Source of the DNA: Paenibacillus cymbidii
GTDB lineage: Bacteria > Bacillota > Bacilli > Paenibacillales > NBRC-103111
Direction: 5' to 3'
NCBI RefSeq assembly: GCF_004764705.1
Contig: NZ_SHLX01000036.1
Location: forward strand, 20,791-84,790
Length of the DNA: 64,000 nucleotides
This document shows positions 25,553-33,582 of this stretch, piece by piece (the first letter of the stretch is position 1; each line of letters opens with the position of its first letter). The notes under the pieces are model-generated. The model did no database searches and had not been told where the DNA came from. It saw only the letters and a list, made by a program, of their open reading frames with translations. Position numbers and translations under genes: made by a program.

Positions 25553-26491
25553 TCAAAATGGTCGCGTTTTCCTGTAGGCGCCCGGCCTTGTCCCCGTTGC
25601 GGACTTGAACGCCTTGGAGAAGTGATGAACGTCGGCAAAGCCGCAATATTCGCTCGTTTGCTGCAACGACCAACCGTCCTTCAACAATTCCTTGGCGTGC
25701 TCGATTCGAAGCCTCATCAAATACCGGTAGGGAGTCGTCCCGAAATGCCGCTTGAACAGTACGGAGAATCGGGACGGGGACAAGCTGGCTCTCCGGGCCA
25801 TATCGTCGACGTTGATCGGGTCGGACAGATGAAAGGCGAAATAAGACGTGATCCAATTCAGGAAAGGCTGGGAGGCCAAGGCGGCAGGCTGCGGTTTCAT
25901 GTACGTTTTAAATACGAGCGTCAACCATTCGTGAGCATGTCGATTGGCTTCCATGATGCCGATGTATGTCTGAAGCTGCCAGCACTCGATCATCTTCAAC
26001 GTGACGTCCCTCAACTTGTTTTTGAGAGGCGCATTAATGTGGAACGGGATTTGCAAGTCTTCGCAATCGCGAAGCCTCGGCTGCATAAAGGAAGCATACG
26101 CAGACATGTCCAGTTGGCCGGGCTTCGTGACGAAACTGGTTTCCCGTTGCGGATTATAGAAGAAGTCCAGATGCACGTACGGATTGATCGTGTTGTCGAG
26201 CCCCCGGATCGTGTGAACGTCGCCCGGCTGAAGCAGGCAAAGATCGCCCGGTTCCACACGATTCGCGACTCCGCCGATGGTCACCTCGAACGTTCCTTCC
26301 TGCATGTAAATGATGACGTAATCGAGCAAATTGCGTTCGCCGAGAAAAAAGGGAGGGCGGATCGCATAGTCGGCGCTTCGAATAAAGGGAGTGATGACGT
26401 GCTCCGATAGTTTCACGCGAATTCTCCTGGCTGTGGCGTCTGCAAAACAATCGTTTTTGACATCAAATTCGCAACGATTATCCAATGGCAT
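25553..26491 (-). CDS. AraC-family transcriptional regulator
   Basis: 312 aa. N-terminal cupin-like sugar-sensing half with YVIIYMQEGTFEVTIGG and VEPGDLCLLQPGDVHTIRG (about residues 57-95). C-terminal AraC double HTH: INVDDMARRASLSPSRFSVLFKRHFG and SLQQTSEYCGFADVHHFSKAFKSATG, ending RPGAYRK. Divergent from the GH116 gene with about 75 bp between starts, so it likely controls that gene in response to its sugar product. No receiver domain, so it senses a ligand directly. Confidence 0.92.
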   Translation of the reverse strand: MPLDNRCEFDVKNDCFADATARRIRVKLSEHVITPFIRSADYAIRPPFFLGERNLLDYVIIYMQEGTFEVTIGGVANRVEPGDLCLLQPGDVHTIRGLDNTINPYVHLDFFYNPQRETSFVTKPGQLDMSAYASFMQPRLRDCEDLQIPFHINAPLKNKLRDVTLKMIECWQLQTYIGIMEANRHAHEWLTLVFKTYMKPQPAALASQPFLNWITSYFAFHLSDPINVDDMARRASLSPSRFSVLFKRHFGTTPYRYLMRLRIEHAKELLKDGWSLQQTSEYCGFADVHHFSKAFKSATGTRPGAYRKTRPF

Positions 26492-26565
26492 CCTGCTGCA
26501 TTTCGATTACACTGTGCTCATGTGACAAGGGTAGTATACCATTTCGCAAAACGAGGTTAAAGCAC

Positions 26566-29112
26566 ATGAGAAAAACGTATATCGGCGAAAAATCGAGGGA
26601 AATCCGGTTTCCGCTCGGCGGAATCGGCAGCGGGTGCATCGGGCTTGCGGGCAACGGCCGGCTCGTGGATTGGGAAATATTCAATCGTCCGAACAAGAAC
26701 AGTTTCAACGGTTTTAGCCATTTTTCCGCGAAGGCGGAAAGAGGCGATCAACTGCTGGACGCGCGTGTGTTGAACGGAGATTTGCGAGGCCATTACGTCG
26801 GTGAGTCGCTTCGGGCAGCCCCGTTGCATAGCGGATACGGCTTCGGCCCCGAGAGTCAGACGATGGCGGGAATGCCGCATTTTGCAGAGACGAGTTTTAT
26901 CGGCGAATTTCCAATTGCCGAAATGACGTTCAAGGACGCGGCTTTCCCCGGGGATATCCGTCTGATGGCGTTTAACCCGTTCATTCCGTTGCAAGAGGAC
27001 GATTCAAGCCTTCCCGCAGCGTTCTTCGAATGGGAAATCGCCAATCCGACGGAGGACCCGATTCGTTATACCGTTGCGTTATCGGCCGGCAATCCGCTTC
27101 CGACGCAGCAGGTATTTCAGCGATATGCCCAAATGAGCGCAACGGGCGATCGTACCCTGCATACGATTCAAACCGGTTCCAATCAATACAGCGCCGATCA
27201 TGCCCTTTATGGTGATATTACCCTTGCGACGGACGCTGAAGATGTCAGCTATCAGGAATTTTGGTACCGCGGCGGCTGGTGCGATAATCTGGAAATGTTT
27301 TGGCGGGATTTCGCGCGCCCCGGCCCGCTGAACAACCGTAATTATCCCGAGAGCGAACCGCCTCCCGTCCGCAAGGATACGGCCACATTGGCGGCGCGAG
27401 CAGAGCTGCAGCCTGGCGAAAAAAAGACGTTCCGGTTTCTGATCGCCTGGAACTTCCCGAATGTAGAGAATGTCTGGAATCCGAACCCATCGGGCCCTAA
27501 CGCGTGGACGAATTATTACGCCTCGCTGTTCGAAGATTCCCGCGCAACGTCCCGATATGCGTTCGAGCATTGGGCTCGTTTGTACCGCGAGACGCTGGCG
27601 TTCAAAACGGCTTTGTTCGAATCCACCTTGCCTGAAGCGGTCGTCGAAGCGGTATCCGCGAATTTGTCCGTTATCAAGACACCTACCGTACTGCGTCTGA
27701 CCGACGGTTCGTTGTACGGATTTGAGGGAAGCATTGCGGATATCGGCAGCTGCGAAGGTTCTTGCACGCATGTCTGGAATTATGCATACGTTGTTCCGTT
27801 TTTGTTCCCTCGCTTGGAACGAAGCATGAGAGAGTTGGACTTCAAGCACAACAGGCGCGAAGACGGCCGTATGTCGTTCCGGCTGATGCTTCCGCCCGGC
27901 CGCAAACGAATGGATTTCCGGGCTTGCCCGGACGGGCAATTCGGCGGCGTGGTCAAAGCTTATCGGGACTGGAAAATCAGCGGCGACACGGAATGGCTCC
28001 GTTCGATTTGGCCGGACATCCAATCTTCGCTCACTTATGCCTGGGCGGAGTCAAACGAAGATCGATGGGACCCCGATCGGACAGGCGTGCTTTGGGGGCG
28101 GCAGCATCATACGCTCGATATGGAGCTTTACGGGCCGAACGCCTGGCTTACCGGCTTTTATTTGGCCGCGCTCAAAGCCGGCGCCGAAATGGCCGCCTGC
28201 TTGGGTGAAACCGCCGACGCGGAGCAGTTTCGCGCCATTTATGCGAAGGGCAGAACGTGGGTTCATGAACATTTATTTAACGGGAATTATTTTATCCAGC
28301 AAGTCGATCTTGGGGATCGTTCCTTGCTCGAACGCTTTGACGAGAAGACGGTCGGCGTTTATTGGAATGAAGAGCTTAAAGAGATCAAATACCAGATCGG
28401 GAACGGCTGCGGCATCGATCAAGTTGTCGCCCAATGGCACGCGAACCTTTGCGGGCTTGGGGACATTTACGATAAGGAGAAGACGCGCTCGGCGCTGCTG
28501 TCGCTGTACAAGCATAATTTCAAACCGAGCATGCGCGGGGAGGCAAACACCTGGCGAATTTATTCGTTGAACGACGAAGGCGGGCTCGTCATCTGCACAT
28601 GGCCGGAGGGCGCCAACAAGCCCGCGATTCCGCTGACTTACAATTCGGAAACGATGACGGGCTTCGAGTACCAAGCGGCGGCGCATATGATCCAAGAAGG
28701 ACTATTGAACGAGGGCTTGTCCGTCGTGAAAGCCATCCGGGATCGTTACGACGGAGAGAAGCGCAACCCGTGGAACGAGATCGAATGCGGAAGCAACTAT
28801 GCGCGGTCGATGGCCAGCTACTCGCTTCTGCAAGCTTACGGCGGCTTCGAATACGACATGGCAGCGGGCAGGATCGGATTTCATCCGGCGCACATGCCCG
28901 AGAACGGCGTTTTTCGTATCCTGTGGTCGCTTGATCAGGCGTGGGGCGTATACGAACAAACGACGGAGAAGGCAACGATTACAGTAATTGCCGGGAAATT
29001 AAACCTTCACTCGATAAGCGTATGCAACAAAGTAAAGGCTTTCAAGCATGCTGTTACAGTCGATTCGGCAAATCCCTTGACGGTTTTGATCGAGCGGGAT
29101 CATCTTAGGTAA
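26566..29112 (+). CDS. GH116-family glycosidase (GBA2-like)
   Basis: 848 aa from ATG 26566 (GAGGTTAAAG upstream). N-terminal beta-sandwich starts with the family-typical IRFPLGGIGSGCIGLAGNGRL; the (alpha/alpha)6 domain holds SIADIGSCEGSCTHVWNYAY (about 405-425, comparable to the GTCTHVWNY segment before the catalytic Glu of GH116), GQFGGVVKAYRDWKISGD and TYNSETMTGFEYQAAAHMIQEG (the catalytic-acid-side segment). GH116 enzymes are retaining beta-glucosidases/xylosidases and glucosylceramidases. There is no signal peptide, so it acts inside the cell on imported glycosides. Exact catalytic residues were not aligned. Divergent AraC regulator upstream. Confidence 0.87.
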   Translation: MRKTYIGEKSREIRFPLGGIGSGCIGLAGNGRLVDWEIFNRPNKNSFNGFSHFSAKAERGDQLLDARVLNGDLRGHYVGESLRAAPLHSGYGFGPESQTMAGMPHFAETSFIGEFPIAEMTFKDAAFPGDIRLMAFNPFIPLQEDDSSLPAAFFEWEIANPTEDPIRYTVALSAGNPLPTQQVFQRYAQMSATGDRTLHTIQTGSNQYSADHALYGDITLATDAEDVSYQEFWYRGGWCDNLEMFWRDFARPGPLNNRNYPESEPPPVRKDTATLAARAELQPGEKKTFRFLIAWNFPNVENVWNPNPSGPNAWTNYYASLFEDSRATSRYAFEHWARLYRETLAFKTALFESTLPEAVVEAVSANLSVIKTPTVLRLTDGSLYGFEGSIADIGSCEGSCTHVWNYAYVVPFLFPRLERSMRELDFKHNRREDGRMSFRLMLPPGRKRMDFRACPDGQFGGVVKAYRDWKISGDTEWLRSIWPDIQSSLTYAWAESNEDRWDPDRTGVLWGRQHHTLDMELYGPNAWLTGFYLAALKAGAEMAACLGETADAEQFRAIYAKGRTWVHEHLFNGNYFIQQVDLGDRSLLERFDEKTVGVYWNEELKEIKYQIGNGCGIDQVVAQWHANLCGLGDIYDKEKTRSALLSLYKHNFKPSMRGEANTWRIYSLNDEGGLVICTWPEGANKPAIPLTYNSETMTGFEYQAAAHMIQEGLLNEGLSVVKAIRDRYDGEKRNPWNEIECGSNYARSMASYSLLQAYGGFEYDMAAGRIGFHPAHMPENGVFRILWSLDQAWGVYEQTTEKATITVIAGKLNLHSISVCNKVKAFKHAVTVDSANPLTVLIERDHLR

Positions 29113-29266
29113 GCCGTATACGGATTGAATAATCCATATTCGTAGTCATGATCATAGATGCATGCGACAAGGAACCGGGAAACCGGGTCCATTTTTTTTG
29201 TGCGGCAAGGCTTTGTCAGCGAATTTTATTGGTTCCATGCGTGTAAATGTCATTTCAAAATGGACG

Positions 29267-29295
29267 TTGATATATAACATCATCTGATATATCAT
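29267..29295 (+). promoter_or_regulatory. Promoter with GntR-type operator candidate
   Basis: TTGATA (29267-29272), 17-bp spacer, TATCAT (29290-29295). The -10 region lies in the palindrome TGATATATCA (29286-29295), which recurs at 32323. It is 32 bp upstream of the glycosidase-like gene. Confidence 0.65.
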
Positions 29296-29326
29296 AGAAA
29301 TATCGCGCCACGAATAGGGGGAGAAG

Positions 29327-30691
29327 ATGGCAATGGGCTCAATGGTTGAGCACATGGAATTTTTGAAACGACTTACGGAGAACGTTATTGAAGCTTCCCG
29401 CATACGTCCTGGCGCTAACCTGGCGGCCCAGTCGACGGGAGAACGCTTATTGAAGAACGGTGCGCCGCTCATTAATGAGACGGGTATCGTGTTGATTCGA
29501 CCGGGCGGACTTCACAACTATCCGTCATTTTGGATTCGTGATTTTGCCATGTCTCTGGAATGCGGACTTATCGATGCAGATGAAGTAAAGCCCTTGCTGC
29601 TGCTGACCGCCTCCAGACAGAATGGAAGCGACGAGATCATGTTCGACGCGGCGAGGATCCCGCCGTTTGCCGTGCCCGATCACATCAATCTTGACGGGAA
29701 GCCTGTCTTCTATCCAGGCACATATAGTTCGGGCACTGATCAAGGCGGCGGGAGATGGGGAGTGTATCCGCCTTACTGCGATCATTATTACTTCATCGTC
29801 ATGGCGTATGAATATGTGAAACAATCCGGCGATCTGTCGATACTGGCACATGCGATTAATGGTTATTCGTTGCTGGATCGCATTCAGGCTGCTTACGAGG
29901 TTCCATGGCAAGATTATGAGAACGGAATCGTGTGGACAGAAGCAGACATGAGGGCTGTAAACTTTGGTTTTGTAGATTCCGTAATTCAAACCGGCCATTT
30001 GCTGTTCTCCACCATTCTGAAATACCGAACGAGCCACATGCTGATCACCCTTTATGAGAGCGCCTTGCAATCGTCTGAAGCAGAATGGCCGGAGCAAACG
30101 GAACGGGCAGGGATATTGGAACGGTTAGACACACTGCGGGAGCAGATCAAGCTGCTCGAGCAACACGTTCCGCAAGTTTTTGACAATGGGGATGGCTGGC
30201 TGAAGGCAGCGACAGGGATAAGCGGGCAGGCCGATGTATGGGGGACTTGTTATGCGATCTATACAGGCTTGCTTCGAGGGGAGCCGCGACAGGCGGCGCT
30301 CGAGGTCATACGGGACAGCTATCTGAATGGGTCAACGAGCTGCAAAGGGAATGTAAGGCATGTGCCGACAACAGCCGAATATTCGGCAGCCTCTTGTTGG
30401 GAAAGCAGCTGGACCACGAAGAATACTTACCAGAACGGAGCCTATTGGGGGACGCCGGTCGGTTGGTATGCCTACGCATTAAATGAAATCGAACCGGAAT
30501 TATGCCAACGATTCGTTCAGGAATACATAAGCGAATTGAAAGCGGGGGATTACCGAATAACGGGAGGCGAAGGATCGCCTTGGGAGTGCTTCCATCCCGA
30601 ACATGCTTACCGGCAAGGCCCCGTTTATTTGACAAGTGTGGCGGTGCCATATGGCGTAATCAAACAAATTCACGAGCTGAATACCGGATAG
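29327..30691 (+). CDS. Six-hairpin glycosidase-like protein
   Basis: 454 aa, AGGGGGAG ribosome site; ATG 29333 is an alternative start. No signal peptide. The sequence is helix-rich with aromatic and acidic motifs typical of (alpha/alpha)6 sugar-acting enzymes: YPSFWIRDFAMSLECGLID (about 64-82), GGGRWGVYPPYCDHYYFIVMAYEYVK (about 139-164), WTEADMRAVNFGFVDSV and WESSWTTKNTYQNGAYWGTPVGWYAYAL (about 361-388). The W-I-R-D-F element resembles glucoamylase-, trehalase- and alpha-rhamnosidase-like barrels. Family number not assignable by eye. It lies between a GH116 gene and a GntR regulator under a shared operator motif. Confidence 0.65.
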   Translation: MAMGSMVEHMEFLKRLTENVIEASRIRPGANLAAQSTGERLLKNGAPLINETGIVLIRPGGLHNYPSFWIRDFAMSLECGLIDADEVKPLLLLTASRQNGSDEIMFDAARIPPFAVPDHINLDGKPVFYPGTYSSGTDQGGGRWGVYPPYCDHYYFIVMAYEYVKQSGDLSILAHAINGYSLLDRIQAAYEVPWQDYENGIVWTEADMRAVNFGFVDSVIQTGHLLFSTILKYRTSHMLITLYESALQSSEAEWPEQTERAGILERLDTLREQIKLLEQHVPQVFDNGDGWLKAATGISGQADVWGTCYAIYTGLLRGEPRQAALEVIRDSYLNGSTSCKGNVRHVPTTAEYSAASCWESSWTTKNTYQNGAYWGTPVGWYAYALNEIEPELCQRFVQEYISELKAGDYRITGGEGSPWECFHPEHAYRQGPVYLTSVAVPYGVIKQIHELNTG

Positions 30692-30730
30692 GCTCAGAAA
30701 TAATGAAATGGAGCTTGGGCCGGCAGTCAT

Positions 30731-30759
30731 TTGACAGCATATATTATCTTATCTATCAT
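30731..30759 (+). promoter_or_regulatory. Promoter of the GntR gene
   Basis: TTGACA (30731-30736), 17-bp spacer, TATCAT (30754-30759). The last 14 bases of spacer plus -10 (ATCTTATCTATCAT) closely match the equivalent region of the 29267 promoter (ATCTGATATATCAT), suggesting shared control. Confidence 0.75.
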
Positions 30760-30801
30760 GAGATTGATCCATATGGCTGGAAAAGGTTGAGGTGCTGCGC
30801 A

Positions 30802-31497
30802 ATGAGCAACAAGCTGGAATCGCTCGACAAGGATTCATTGGGAGATCGGTCCGACATCAAGGAAATGGTATATCTCAAATTGAAACAAATGATCATGAAG
30901 CGGGAATTTACACCGAACGAACGCATTGATGCTGTCGAAATCGCCCGCCAATTCGGAATCAGTCGCACTCCCGTTCGCGATGCGCTGAATATGTTGGATG
31001 CCGAAGGCTTTATTACGACCGTATCCCGTCAAGGCATCTATGTCAAAGGCATCTATAAGAAGGACCTGATTGAGCTTTTCCAATATCGCAAAATGGTAGA
31101 ACTGTTTGCATTGGATCAAGGATTTGAGCATTTGCGTCTTCATTCGGACAAACTCGTTGACATTCTGAACGATGTAGCATCCTATTTTGACTCGGAAAAA
31201 TATGATGGCACTAAAGTGATGGAAGCGGATATTGCTTTTCATAAATTCATTGTTGACTCTACCGAGAACGACAGAATAATCGAATCTTACAAAAAGTTAA
31301 ACGGTCACGTCCAAATGGCACGCGCTTATTATTTGCAAGATTTGCAGCGGATCCAACTTGCTCATAACGAACACCATAAATTTTTGGACGAAATGAGGAA
31401 AGGCAACAAGGAGCAAGCGAAAATCTGTTTGCAAGAACATCTGGATCAAACCTTGAACAATTTGTTGAAGATCATTGATATCTACAAAGTTTTTTGA
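30802..31497 (+). CDS. GntR-family regulator, FadR/FCD subgroup
   Basis: 231 aa from ATG 30802 (TTGAGGTG upstream). Residues about 20-85 are the winged HTH: IKEMVYLKLKQMIMKREF, IDAVEIARQFGISRTPVRDALNMLDAEGFI. Residues about 95-225 are an all-helical FCD ligand domain with the Asp/His metal-ligand pattern EADIAFHKFIVDSTEN and HNEHHKFLDEM. FCD regulators respond to small carboxylic acids or sugar acids. The following genes encode two dehydrogenases of matching type. Probably represses itself and its neighbours through the TGATATATCA-like sites. Confidence 0.92.
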   Translation: MSNKLESLDKDSLGDRSDIKEMVYLKLKQMIMKREFTPNERIDAVEIARQFGISRTPVRDALNMLDAEGFITTVSRQGIYVKGIYKKDLIELFQYRKMVELFALDQGFEHLRLHSDKLVDILNDVASYFDSEKYDGTKVMEADIAFHKFIVDSTENDRIIESYKKLNGHVQMARAYYLQDLQRIQLAHNEHHKFLDEMRKGNKEQAKICLQEHLDQTLNNLLKIIDIYKVF

Positions 31498-31517
31498 CAG
31501 CTAATGGAGGGATGAGC

Positions 31518-32303
31518 GTGGGCAGGTTAATGGGCAAGGTAGCCATTGTAACCGGAGGTTCGGCTGGAATCGGTGCGGCAATTGCCAAGCTATTCGCCAA
31601 GGAAGGCGCCAATATTGCCATTGCCGATCTGAACGAAGAACGGGGACACCAAGTGCTGCATGCCATAGAGAGCTATGGCGTCAAGGGAATGATGATCAAG
31701 GCCGACGCCGGGAATAAAGATGACGTGATCCGCACCGTCGATGAGACGTTAGCCAAGCTTGGAAGATTGGATATTATGGTCAATAATGCAGCCATTATCC
31801 ATCAGGCCAGTGTTGTGAATACGCTCGAAGAGGACTGGGAGCGCATCATCCGGAACAATCTGACGAGCTGCTTTCTCGGCAGCAAGTATGCGGCTAAAGC
31901 GATGATCGATCAGAAGCAAGGCGGTCGCATCATTAATGTGTCCTCTATTCATGCCACCTTGTCGGAGCCCAATTGTTCAGCCTATACAGCCGCCAAGGGC
32001 GGCGTGGAAGCATTCACAAGAACACTGGCAACAGAACTCGCTCCGCACAAGATTACAGCCAACATATTGGCACCCGGGGCAACCTATACCGAATTGACGC
32101 TGCCGATGTACACGCCTGCCGTTAAAGAAGCGTTGTTCAAACGGGTTCCCTTGCAGGATATTGCCGAGCCTGAAGAGATCGCCCATGCCGCTTTATATTT
32201 GGCATCGGCGGAGTCCAGATATATGACGGGGTCTACGCTTACGATTGATGGCGGATATGTCATGGACGGCAGTTTGCCCGGAGCTGCATATTGGGAAAAG
32301 TGA
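31518..32303 (+). CDS. Short-chain dehydrogenase/reductase
   Basis: 261 aa from GTG 31518; GGAGG at 31506-31510 is 7 bp away, while the in-frame ATG 31512 is only 1 bp from it. Classical SDR: cofactor loop VTGGSAGIGAAIAKLF (TGxxxGIG), NNAA (about 86), catalytic Ser in INVSSIHATLS (about 138) and YTAAKGG (YxxxK, about 155). C-terminal GSTLTIDGGYVMDG is typical. It reduces or oxidises a sugar alcohol or keto acid with NAD(P). Sits 20 bp after the GntR gene and 60 bp before the Ldh_2 gene. Confidence 0.93.
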   Translation: MGRLMGKVAIVTGGSAGIGAAIAKLFAKEGANIAIADLNEERGHQVLHAIESYGVKGMMIKADAGNKDDVIRTVDETLAKLGRLDIMVNNAAIIHQASVVNTLEEDWERIIRNNLTSCFLGSKYAAKAMIDQKQGGRIINVSSIHATLSEPNCSAYTAAKGGVEAFTRTLATELAPHKITANILAPGATYTELTLPMYTPAVKEALFKRVPLQDIAEPEEIAHAALYLASAESRYMTGSTLTIDGGYVMDGSLPGAAYWEK

Positions 32304-32312
32304 TCTCTTTTT

Positions 32313-32341
32313 TTGCAGGACATGATATATCAATTGATATA
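32313..32341 (+). promoter_or_regulatory. Candidate promoter/operator before the Ldh_2 gene
   Basis: TTGCAG (32313-32318), 17 bp, GATATA (32336-32341). The spacer contains TGATATATCA (32323-32332), the motif also found at 29286. The -10 is weak, so the operator match matters more. Confidence 0.5.
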
Positions 32342-32363
32342 ACCATTAAAGGGGAATTGCTGC

Positions 32364-33380
32364 ATGGAAGAAAAGCTGGTTTCTCACCTCGAGCTGTTAC
32401 AACTATGTATGAGTAAGTTGATCGACGCGGGAATTCCCGAGGAACACGCCAGAACAACGGCAAGCGTACTGGTACATGCCAATTTGCGAGGCGTCGATTC
32501 GCATGGCGTGATGCGTATGGAGCATTATATTCAGAAAATCAGTCAGGGCGGCATCCGGGCCAATCCGACGATTGCCACGAAACCGACTGGAGCGGTTACA
32601 GCGATCGTGGACGGCGACGATGGACTTGGGCACGTGATTGTCGATCAAGCCATGAAAACCGCCATTGATATTGCCAACAATCAAGGCGTCGGGATGGTCA
32701 GCGCAATCAACAGCAGTCATTGCGGGGCGTTGTCTTATTTCGTCAAGATGGCGGCGGACAATGGCATGATCGGGATCGCCATGACCAACACGGATAAGAT
32801 GGTTGTTCCATTTGGCGGGAGCTCTGCCTATTTTGGAACGAACCCGATGGCCTTCGGTTTCCCTGCCGGGGTCAATCCGCCCATTATCCTTGACATGGCC
32901 ACAAGCGCTGTCGCTTATGGGAAAATCCTTGGCGCACTCCAAGCGGGGACGCAAATTCCGTCAGACTGGGGAGTGGATCAACACGGGCAGCCGGTAACCG
33001 ATCCCCGCGATTTTGCTGCCCTGCTTCCTTTCGGAGGAGCCAAAGGCTATGCGCTCGGCATGGTCGTTGATATATTTTCCGGCATACTGACAGGATCGCC
33101 TTATGGCCCTCATATCGCAAAGATGCACGGCGGCGATCTCGGCGAGAAACGGAAGCTGGGTCATTTTGTATGTGCCATTGATATCGCCAGGTTTACTTCC
33201 GGCCGTTCTTTCCGAAGCAATATCGATCAAATGATTGGCGAGATTCATGCCATCCCCCCGGCGGCAGGATTCCGTCAGGTCATGATCCCCGGCGAGCCGG
33301 AAAATTTGAAGGAAGAGCATCGACGGGAGCACGGAATACCGCTGCCTATCGAAATCTATAACTTTCTTGCTCAAAGGTGA
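32364..33380 (+). CDS. Malate/L-lactate (Ldh_2) family dehydrogenase
   Basis: 338 aa, AAAGGGG ribosome site. The family is NAD(P)-dependent 2-hydroxyacid/ureidoglycolate-type dehydrogenases with a non-Rossmann fold. Visible signatures: RGVDSHGVMRMEHYIQKI (catalytic-side His about residue 48), DGDDGLGHVIVDQAM, INSSHCGALSYF (catalytic His about 118), TNTDKMVVPFGGSSAYFGTNPMAFGFP and LPFGGAKGYALGMVVD. Together with the SDR and an FCD-type GntR regulator it suggests oxidation of a sugar-derived 2-hydroxy acid. Confidence 0.92.
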   Translation: MEEKLVSHLELLQLCMSKLIDAGIPEEHARTTASVLVHANLRGVDSHGVMRMEHYIQKISQGGIRANPTIATKPTGAVTAIVDGDDGLGHVIVDQAMKTAIDIANNQGVGMVSAINSSHCGALSYFVKMAADNGMIGIAMTNTDKMVVPFGGSSAYFGTNPMAFGFPAGVNPPIILDMATSAVAYGKILGALQAGTQIPSDWGVDQHGQPVTDPRDFAALLPFGGAKGYALGMVVDIFSGILTGSPYGPHIAKMHGGDLGEKRKLGHFVCAIDIARFTSGRSFRSNIDQMIGEIHAIPPAAGFRQVMIPGEPENLKEEHRREHGIPLPIEIYNFLAQR

Positions 33381-33420
33381 GGCGCCGGTTCCCTCTGCCT
33401 GATTTGGCCAGTATTGTTTC

Positions 33421-33453
33421 GACTGTCGAGAGAACCTCGGCAGTCTTTTTTTT
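33421..33453 (+). terminator. Rho-independent terminator after the Ldh_2 gene
   Basis: GACTGTCGAG / CTCGGCAGTC (10 bp, one wobble), loop AGAAC, then eight T. Confidence 0.92.
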
Positions 33454-33582
33454 CTGTTTTTGCTAACCGCCTTGAAAATTAAGGCATTCTGTATATGATT
33501 AATGAGAAGGAAGATTGGAAATTCGACAACTTTCTCCATTTTTCGAGATGGAATCTGTGTGAAACCGAAAAGAGGGATTGCA

